Origin: Pseudomonadota bacterium
Lineage (GTDB): Bacteria > Pseudomonadota > Gammaproteobacteria > Burkholderiales > Thiobacillaceae
Assembly (NCBI GenBank): GCA_021821425.1
Contig: JAKACL010000118.1
Coordinates: 1-8,767 of the forward strand
DNA: 8,767 nucleotides
Direction: 5' to 3'
The translations under genes were made by a program, and so were the position numbers. Within the stretch, counting starts at the first letter, position 1, and every line of letters starts with the position of its first letter. The notes beneath the pieces were generated by a model. It searched no databases, was not told where the DNA came from, and was given only the letters and a program-made list of their open reading frames with translations. Below are positions 1 through 7,909 of this stretch, in pieces.

Positions 1-221
1 TAACCCGTCATCATGTGCTTGGCGCCCAGGTACATGAAGGGCAGCAGGTTGACGCCCGAAATTTCCTGGATATAACCCTTGTCCCCCGCGGTGACTGCGT
101 GAGCGAACGCGCTACCCGCCATCACGCTGAGCAACAAAATGCAGATGAACGCCAGCCAGCGGGAACGCAACGCGATCCCGATCCATCGCGGCAAGAAGTC
201 AGGTGTCCCATTTACGGTCAT
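1..221 (-). CDS. HupE/UreJ-like membrane protein, N-terminal part (cut by window edge)
   Basis: Seventy-three codons are visible before the left edge. A long basic n-region (residues 1-21) is followed by a hydrophobic stretch (about 22-39) ending in GSAFA, a likely signal-peptidase site before HAVTAG. The next residues, GDKGYIQEISGVNLLPFMY and then LGAKHMMTG, match my memory of the HupE/UreJ_2 family, in which they lead into GYDHLLF and several membrane helices; the next codon begins TA, consistent with that Tyr. Such genes often accompany czcA in Betaproteobacteria. Some HupE proteins are described as Ni/Co permeases, but the role of this branch is not established. The start is supported by GGAG (230-233) eight bases upstream. 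It begins 29 bp after czcA, so it is probably the next gene of the operon. The family call is fairly firm; transport function is inference. Confidence 0.82.
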   Translation of the reverse strand, partial: MTVNGTPDFLPRWIGIALRSRWLAFICILLLSVMAGSAFAHAVTAGDKGYIQEISGVNLLPFMYLGAKHMMTG

Positions 222-250
222 ATTTGAATCTCCAATTACTTTGTCTCAGG

Positions 251-3633
<3,383 letters not shown>

Positions 3634-3638
3634 GACGG

Positions 3639-3644
3639 CCTCCT
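3639..3644 (-). promoter_or_regulatory. Strong ribosome-binding site of the 61-codon gene
   Basis: AGGAGG lies five bases upstream of the ATG at 3633. The first two bases of the motif are shared with the TAG stop codon of czcB, so ribosomes terminating on czcB would be placed to restart here. This is the main evidence that the small gene is translated. Confidence 0.7.
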
Positions 3645-5154
3645 AGTGGTCGTGGCTCGCGCCGGACTTGCCGATGTCGGCCTTGATGAGGAAGCTGTTT
3701 TTCGCGGCGTATTGCTCGCCCGCGTTCAGGCCGCTGATGATCTCGGTGAGCTTGCCGTCGCTGCGCCCCAATTCAACCGGACGCGCTTCGAACTGGTCGC
3801 CGTAGCGGCCGAACACCACCGTCCAGTCGCGCACGGTCTGGATCGCCTCGGCGGACACGGCCACCGGCACGTCGACCTCCCCCGACACCACCTGGATATT
3901 GACCGGCAGGCCGGGACGCCAGACGCCCTGGGGATTGGGCAATACGACGCGCGCCTTGGCCGTGCGGGTTTGCTCGCCCACCAGTGCGCCGACATAGGAA
4001 ATGACGCCACTGCTCTCGGATTCGAACGCGGTCGCCTTGACAGTGGCTTTCTGGCCGACTTTCACGGTGTTGAGGTCTTTGGCATAAATCGTCATTTCCG
4101 CCCACACCGTGGACAGATCGGCGACGACGAAGATCATCCCGTCTTCCTTCACCGTTTCGCCCAGCGAGACTTTCTTTTCGACCACCACGCCGCTGATCGG
4201 CGCACGAATTTCGTAGCGTGTGAGGTTGCCGCTGCCGCGCAGTTCGCCGCCAATCGACGCCAGTTTCTGGCGCGCGTTTTGCGCCGCGATTTCGGCTTCC
4301 TGCATGGCAGCCTGCGCTTGCAGGTAATCCTGCTCGGCGGAGATTTTGTCCTCCCACAATTTTTTCTCGCGCGTGAACGTCGAGCGCGCCAGCGTCAGGC
4401 GTTTTTGCGCGGCGAGCAGTTCGCTGCGCTGGTCGGCCAATGCCGGGCTGTAAATCACCGCGAGCACCTGGCCTTTTTTGACCCGGTCGCCCGCGTTGGC
4501 CGAGACGGACTCGACGACGCCGGCGAGGCGCGGCACGACGTGAACCTGACGGTCTTCGTTGAAACGAATCTCGCCGATCAACTCCAGCACGCTCTGAATG
4601 CGCGCCGGGCCTGCTCGCAGTATCTCGACCTTGTTTTGCTGCACCTGCTGATCCGACATCGCGACCCGCGCCTCGACCTGCTCGTAGCCAAATCGATACG
4701 ATTTTCCGCCGTGCCGCGCTGCGATGCCGACCTTGAACGAATGCGGCTCATCGACGATGGCGTCGCCCTTCAGGTAATCGTCTTCCGGGGTAAAGCGGAA
4801 TACCTGCGGCGCGCGACCCAGCCGCTCCAGCGTGAGGGTGACCTCGCTCGCCGACGGCGCCAGCGGCTTGTCGTTCAGGTAGGTGTAAACGCGAAACTGC
4901 GGCTCGACGTTGGTCTCGAAGATTGTCACCTCGACGCCGTAGCCATCCTGCGTGAAAAGCTTGCCGCCGTGCGGGCCTTTTTGCGGCGCGCCCACGTCTT
5001 CGTGGCCGCCCTCGGCCTGGCCGGCGGGTTCGTCGTGCGCTTCGGTTGCCATCTGCGGTTTGCCGGTACCGAGGATCAGCGCCGCGAGGAGTGCGCCGAC
5101 TGCCAGAACCCCGGCAATAACCAGCGCCTGTTTCTTGTTCGGATTGAATTTCAT
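3643..5154 (-). CDS. czcB: CzcB, periplasmic adaptor (membrane fusion protein) of the RND efflux system
   Basis: CzcB links the CzcA pump to the CzcC channel across the periplasm. The 503-residue protein has an N-terminal membrane anchor (about 9-30) and then a His/acid-rich stretch (H40, H51, H62) ending in GPHGGKLF, typical of CzcB-type adaptors. An N-terminal beta domain follows (about 64-160). The first lipoyl half-motif is around 205-235 (PRLAGVVESV). An alpha-helical hairpin spans about 238-302, and the second lipoyl half about 310-345 (YEIRAPISGVVVEKK). Beta-barrel and membrane-proximal domains complete it. The C-terminus ends in SHDH, a likely metal ligand cluster seen in CzcB proteins. 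The start is nine bases after the czcC stop, and AGGAA overlaps that stop codon, so translation of the two is probably coupled. Length and domain order are normal for the family. Confidence 0.96.
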   Translation of the reverse strand: MKFNPNKKQALVIAGVLAVGALLAALILGTGKPQMATEAHDEPAGQAEGGHEDVGAPQKGPHGGKLFTQDGYGVEVTIFETNVEPQFRVYTYLNDKPLAPSASEVTLTLERLGRAPQVFRFTPEDDYLKGDAIVDEPHSFKVGIAARHGGKSYRFGYEQVEARVAMSDQQVQQNKVEILRAGPARIQSVLELIGEIRFNEDRQVHVVPRLAGVVESVSANAGDRVKKGQVLAVIYSPALADQRSELLAAQKRLTLARSTFTREKKLWEDKISAEQDYLQAQAAMQEAEIAAQNARQKLASIGGELRGSGNLTRYEIRAPISGVVVEKKVSLGETVKEDGMIFVVADLSTVWAEMTIYAKDLNTVKVGQKATVKATAFESESSGVISYVGALVGEQTRTAKARVVLPNPQGVWRPGLPVNIQVVSGEVDVPVAVSAEAIQTVRDWTVVFGRYGDQFEARPVELGRSDGKLTEIISGLNAGEQYAAKNSFLIKADIGKSGASHDH

Positions 5155-5163
5155 GTTGAGTTC

Positions 5164-6441
5164 CTACGGTTGGACGGCAGCGGGTGCCGGAGGTGTGTCG
5201 CCAAGAATGCGCTCGATTTCGGCTGCTGATCGGTGCGCTTCGGCCAATGCGCGCAGGCTTTGCGCGCGGGCCTGAAATAGCGTGCGCTGCGCATCGAGTA
5301 CGTCTAGAAAGCTGAATTTGCCGAGTTCGAAGCCTCGGGTTGCGGCATCCAGCGCACTTTGCGCGCCTGGAAGAACGTCCCGCCGCAGCGACGCTGTTTC
5401 CTGGCGTGCGGTACTTAGCCGCTCGTATGCAACAGCCAGTTCATTGAGCAGGCGGATCTCGGCGGCGGACAGTTGGTCCCGTGCCTTGTCGGTGCGGCGC
5501 AACGCTTCCAGCAGGTTTCCCTGATTGCGGTCGAACACCGGGATCGGCATCGAAACGCCGAAAACCGCCTGGTTGAGGCCCAGTTCCTCGTTGCGTTTGG
5601 CACCCAGGCTGACGGTCAGGTCCGGAACGCGGCGACTGCGTTCGACTTGCGCCAGCGCTTGCCGGCGCTCGACCTCGATTTTGGCCCGCAGCAAGCTGGG
5701 CGAAGCGGCGAGGCGCGCGTTCAGATCGGCCAGGTCAGGGAGCGGCGGCAGGGCTTCCGGATCGCCCTCGGCGCGTTCGAAACGCGGCGACGGATTGGCC
5801 CAGGTGGCTGCCAGCCGACGGCGCGCGGTCGCCAATTCGCTGGCGGCCGTCGCGAGTTCGACCCGTGCGCCGGCCTCGGCCACGCGCGCCCGGGTTTCTT
5901 CGACCGGCGACACCTTGCCGGCCGTGACCCGCCGTGCGGCGGCGGCCGTCGCGCGTTGCGCGAGTTCGACCGATGCCTGGGCAAGCCACAAACGTTCCTG
6001 TGCGACCAGCACGTCGAAAAACGCCGCCGTCACTGCCGCGCGAATCTCGGCGCGCTTGGCGTCCAGCTCCAGCGACGCGGCATCTCGGCTGCGCTCGGCG
6101 GCTTCGATCCTGGCGCCACGTTTGCCGCCCAGCTCGATCGGCTGGTTCAACTGCAGCGTCGTGGTCCGCGTCGCCCGGCGCGTGTCCTCGATCAAGGCCG
6201 AAAATTCCGGGTTGGGTCGGACCTGTGCCTGAGTGATGGTGGCGTCGAGCGCCTCCAGCTCGCGGCCCGCCGCCGAAAGTTCAGGGTTGGCGCCAAGCGC
6301 CAGCTCTAGGGCCGCTTTTAGGGTAAGCGGGGCTGCTGGTTCGCTGGCGCGCGGCGTACCAGCATCCGGCTCGGTTTGCGGTGTTTGCGCCCACGCCGCC
6401 AACGGCAGCACGAGCAGAATTACGGATAGCGTGATTCGCAT
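5164..6441 (-). CDS. czcC: CzcC, outer-membrane channel of the Czc efflux complex (TolC family)
   Basis: CzcC is the outer-membrane exit duct for metal cations pumped by CzcA and CzcB. The 425 residues begin with a signal peptide (1-18, cleavage after AWA). No lipobox cysteine follows, so it is probably not a lipoprotein. Two outer-membrane efflux protein repeats are visible, about 39-215 and 235-413, each with long Ala/Glu/Arg-rich helices that form the periplasmic tunnel. Recognisable CzcC landmarks are RPNPEF (75-80), ELGGKR (103-108), MPIPVFDRNQG (298-308) and GKFSFLDVLDAQRTLFQAR (374-392). The start is supported by GAGGA (6448-6452) six bases before the ATG. It lies 94 bp after czcI, the only sizeable gap in the czc operon. 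Confidence 0.95.
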   Translation of the reverse strand: MRITLSVILLVLPLAAWAQTPQTEPDAGTPRASEPAAPLTLKAALELALGANPELSAAGRELEALDATITQAQVRPNPEFSALIEDTRRATRTTTLQLNQPIELGGKRGARIEAAERSRDAASLELDAKRAEIRAAVTAAFFDVLVAQERLWLAQASVELAQRATAAAARRVTAGKVSPVEETRARVAEAGARVELATAASELATARRRLAATWANPSPRFERAEGDPEALPPLPDLADLNARLAASPSLLRAKIEVERRQALAQVERSRRVPDLTVSLGAKRNEELGLNQAVFGVSMPIPVFDRNQGNLLEALRRTDKARDQLSAAEIRLLNELAVAYERLSTARQETASLRRDVLPGAQSALDAATRGFELGKFSFLDVLDAQRTLFQARAQSLRALAEAHRSAAEIERILGDTPPAPAAVQP

Positions 6442-6535
6442 GGTTTTTCCTCGTGATAACTCAATGGAACGAAGAACACCGGCGTGCGAAACACGACCGC
6501 GACATGATGTCGCGTTGAAGCAAACGCTCGCCGGT
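6442..6535 (-). other. czcI-czcC intergenic gap
   Basis: This 94-bp gap contains a 17-bp palindrome (6498-6514) and the czcC ribosome-binding site (GAGGA, 6448-6452). I see no T-run that would make the palindrome an intrinsic terminator, and no convincing second sigma70 promoter for czcC. Confidence 0.5.
6498..6514. repeat. 17-bp palindrome in the czcI-czcC gap
   Basis: CGCGACAT and ATGTCGCG flank a single central base, giving a perfect 8-bp inverted repeat. As DNA it could be a dimeric regulator site. As RNA it could fold as a 6-bp GC-rich stem (CGCGAC with GUCGCG) and a 5-base loop. It is 57 bases upstream of czcC. There is no adjacent T-tract, so terminator function is unlikely; partial attenuation, mRNA processing or operator function are all open. 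Confidence 0.55.
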
Positions 6536-6901
6536 TCAGGCGTGCGCTAGCGGGGGACGGTCGAGAAGCGGGGGAGTGCGGGTAAAGAAGACAGCGGGCG
6601 GATGCGGAATCCGGCCACCGGATGACATCAAGCCTGGGGTGAGACCAGATTCCGGGAGGATGAAGGAGAGGACATGATGGCAGTGGCGGTCGTGATGACC
6701 GTCCTCGTTATGCTGCCCGTCATCCGTGCTGCCGAGTTGCACGAGGTCGTGGCTGGGGTGTCCGGCATCGTGATGGTGTTCGTGTTCGTGAACATGCGCG
6801 CCCACAGCTCCCGTGCCCAGGTGTCCATACAAGCCAGCCGCCGCCCAGACGACCTGGAGGGGGATGACAAGCATGATGATCAGGGCGATTAAGCGACGCA
6901 T
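6536..6901 (-). CDS. czcI: CzcI-like, exported His-rich protein of the Czc operon
   Basis: The 121-residue protein starts MRRLIALIIMLVIPLQVVWA, a clear signal peptide (1-20), so the mature form should be periplasmic. Residues 36-76 hold 14 histidines plus C74, with the clusters HVHEHEHHH and HHDRHCHHVLSF. The C-terminus is Pro-rich and ends in LLDRPPLAHA. A short signal-peptide protein with a His/Cys cluster and a Pro-rich tail, encoded immediately before czcC, is the pattern of CzcI, reported to influence czc expression in Cupriavidus. The protein is more His-rich than the CzcI I remember, so a periplasmic metal buffer or sensor role is a reasonable inference. No Shine-Dalgarno sequence is visible before the ATG. 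Instead a promoter abuts the start codon. Confidence 0.82.
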   Translation of the reverse strand: MRRLIALIIMLVIPLQVVWAAAGLYGHLGTGAVGAHVHEHEHHHDAGHPSHDLVQLGSTDDGQHNEDGHHDRHCHHVLSFILPESGLTPGLMSSGGRIPHPPAVFFTRTPPLLDRPPLAHA

Positions 6902-6907
6902 GGCAAT

Positions 6908-6935
6908 ATTCTACAGATTGCGGCGCATCTGCCAA
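6908..6935 (-). promoter_or_regulatory. Predicted sigma70-type promoter of the czc operon
   Basis: TTGGCA (6930-6935, five of six to consensus) and TAGAAT (6908-6913, five of six) are separated by 16 bases. The expected transcription start, seven bases beyond the -10 element, falls on or next to the A of the czcI ATG at 6901, giving a leaderless or nearly leaderless transcript. A second AT-rich hexamer, TATAAA (6943-6948), overlaps the nrdG stop codon but lacks a good -35 element. Confidence 0.5.
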
Positions 6936-6943
6936 GCGTTCGT

Positions 6944-7591
6944 TTATACCGTATTCGCTGATGCCGTGGCGATCCGCCCGTCCCGAACCAGCCTTGCATC
7001 CGCGCAGCCCTGGCTTCGAAACGCCTGGATGACATGACGCGTCACGCCGCGCGCCGACAGTTCCTGCGCCAGGCACGCGACATCGGCGTGGGACAGTAGC
7101 GTCGGATGCACGGTGGTGCGGATTTCGTGGGCGACACCGCTGGCCAGGACATGTTCGAGGCTGGCCATTGCCGGAACGCCGCTGCCGGCAACGCCGGTGA
7201 TGCGCGGGTATTCGGCGAACGGCGCTTTCGCGTCCAGTCCTACCCAGTCCACCAGCGACAGCACCTCGGCGAGCCGGCGCGGATAGGCGCCGCCGGTGTG
7301 CAGGCCGACCTTGAATCCAAGCGCGCGCACCGCGCGCATTGCGTCCGCCAGCCCGGGCTGCAGCGTCGGCTCGCCGCCGGAAAACACCACGCCGTCGAGC
7401 AGGCCCTGACGCCGATGCAGAAAAGCCAGCACTTCGTCCCACGGAATTTCAGTGTCGCCGCGCGGGGGAATCAGGTGCGGGTTGTGGCAATAGTTGCAGC
7501 GCCACGGGCAACCCTGGCAGAACACCACCGCGGCCAGCATGCCGGGCCAGTCGGCGGTGGACAGCGGGGTCAGGCCACCGACGCGGAGCAT
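6944..7591 (-). CDS. nrdG: NrdG, anaerobic ribonucleotide reductase activase (radical SAM)
   Basis: NrdG uses S-adenosylmethionine and a [4Fe-4S] cluster to generate the glycyl radical needed by class III ribonucleotide reductase in the cytoplasm. In the 215 residues the cluster motif CX3CX2C is C28-PWR-C32-NY-C35, preceded by an extra Cys at 25 (CQGCPWRCNYCHNP). SGGEP at 71-75 is the usual SAM-contacting motif of the superfamily. The N-terminus MLRVGGLTPLSTADWPG and the late FRSQGCAD match the longer NrdG2-type activases found with NrdD in Pseudomonas and Betaproteobacteria. The start agrees with the family; its ribosome-binding site (GGTG, seven bases upstream) is weak. It lies 117 bp after the small glycyl-radical gene, a gap holding an FNR-like dyad and a REP-like element, and 42 bp before czcI. 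The activase call is firm. Confidence 0.93.
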   Translation of the reverse strand: MLRVGGLTPLSTADWPGMLAAVVFCQGCPWRCNYCHNPHLIPPRGDTEIPWDEVLAFLHRRQGLLDGVVFSGGEPTLQPGLADAMRAVRALGFKVGLHTGGAYPRRLAEVLSLVDWVGLDAKAPFAEYPRITGVAGSGVPAMASLEHVLASGVAHEIRTTVHPTLLSHADVACLAQELSARGVTRHVIQAFRSQGCADARLVRDGRIATASANTV

Positions 7592-7622
7592 GGTCTTTCA
7601 CCGTGCACGAACAACACATCGT

Positions 7623-7688
7623 CGTCATGCCGGCGAATGCCGGCATCCCGTTTAATCGCTGGATGCCGGGTCGCAGCCCGGAATGACG
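7623..7688. repeat. REP-like palindromic element (double hairpin)
   Basis: The outer ends are inverted copies: CGTCATGCCGG on the left and CCGGAATGACG on the right, with one mismatch. The inner ends CCGGCATCC and GGATGCCGG are exact inverted copies. Each arm also folds on itself. The left arm is ATGCCGGC-GAAT-GCCGGCAT, a perfect 8-bp stem with a 4-base loop. The right arm is CCGGG-TCGCAG-CCCGG. This is the layout of the dispersed 'cgtcattccggcgaa' repeats common in proteobacterial genomes, usually counted as REP or MITE-like sequences. Its place inside an operon suggests a role in mRNA stability or a neutral insertion. Confidence 0.8.
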
Positions 7689-7690
7689 CA

Positions 7691-7704
7691 TTGATGGGCA
7701 TCAC
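7691..7704. promoter_or_regulatory. Possible FNR/ANR box upstream of nrdG
   Basis: TTGAT-GGGC-ATCAC matches nine of ten fixed bases of the FNR/ANR consensus TTGAT-N4-ATCAA. It is centred about 106 bp upstream of the nrdG start. An oxygen-responsive regulator would fit an oxygen-sensitive enzyme activase. No convincing -10 element lies at the standard class II distance, which would fall inside the REP-like element, so the site may be coincidental. Confidence 0.35.
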
Positions 7705-7708
7705 AGGC

Positions 7709-7894
7709 TCAATTCGAACACCGGCCTTCGACAAAAAACCGCCGCTCGCGGTGCTCGCTCTTTTTCCCCTTGTTGAAGCTCGTCACCGGGCGGTGATAGC
7801 CCATCACGCGGGTCCACACTTCGCAGCGGGTGCGTTCCTCGTCCTTCAGGTCGGCGGCGTTCAGGGGGTGGGTCGGTACGGTCATGTCGTTCAT
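7709..7894 (-). CDS. Separate glycyl-radical domain of class III ribonucleotide reductase
   Basis: This 61-residue protein carries the glycyl-radical motif RVMGY at residues 29-33, with G32 the predicted radical site. It lies within RCEVWTRVMGYHRPVTSFN followed by KGKKSEHRERRFF, which I recognise as the C-terminal domain of NrdD proteins. The NrdD encoded just upstream ends without this domain, so the two polypeptides probably assemble into one enzyme whose radical is installed by NrdG. The start at 7894 is decided by AGGAGA (7900-7905) five bases upstream. The gene begins 15 bp after the nrdD stop and is in the same frame, with one TAA and five sense codons between them. Residues 1-20 are a polar linker. 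The domain call is firm. Whether the split is ancestral, a recent nonsense change, or bypassed by readthrough cannot be told here. Confidence 0.9.
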   Translation of the reverse strand: MNDMTVPTHPLNAADLKDEERTRCEVWTRVMGYHRPVTSFNKGKKSEHRERRFFVEGRCSN

Positions 7895-7899
7895 TTCGA

Positions 7900-7905
7900 T
7901 CTCCT
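7900..7905 (-). promoter_or_regulatory. Ribosome-binding site of the glycyl-radical gene
   Basis: AGGAGA lies five bases (TCGAA) before the ATG at 7894, within the 15-bp gap after the nrdD stop codon. A site of this quality argues that the small protein is made by its own initiation, not only as the remains of a broken nrdD. Confidence 0.75.
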
Positions 7906-7909
7906 GGGT

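Larger units (their letters stand above)
7592..7708 (-). other. Gap between the glycyl-radical gene and nrdG
   Basis: This 117-bp non-coding stretch contains a 66-bp double-hairpin element and, next to the small gene's stop codon, a dyad resembling an FNR/ANR box. ORFs crossing it on either strand are composed of repeat sequence and show no protein-like character. Confidence 0.6.

Noticed and set aside
6674..6892. 72-codon plus-strand ORF antisense to czcI, with AAGGAGAGG just before its ATG and a hydrophobic N-terminal half
   Set aside because: Tempting because of the ribosome-binding site, but His codons (CAT, CAC) read as Met and Val on the opposite strand, which explains the apparent membrane segment. 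It has no promoter that I can see. Antisense ribosome footprints would change my mind.
6943..6954. TATAAA hexamer and small ATAC-C-GTAT dyad at the nrdG stop codon, considered as an alternative czc promoter and operator
   Set aside because: No acceptable -35 element at 15-19 bases, and the dyad has only 4-bp arms. The TTGGCA/TAGAAT pair is a better promoter.
7623..7688. Intrinsic terminator after the glycyl-radical gene
   Set aside because: The stems are strong but no T-tract follows on the transcribed strand, and the outer ends match a dispersed repeat layout instead.
7623..7688. CRISPR-like repeat
   Set aside because: There is a single nested palindrome and no regularly spaced direct repeats anywhere in the window.
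7449..7691. 80-codon minus-strand ORF beginning in the REP-like element and overlapping nrdG
   Set aside because: Its N-terminal third is translated repeat sequence and the rest is an out-of-frame reading of nrdG.
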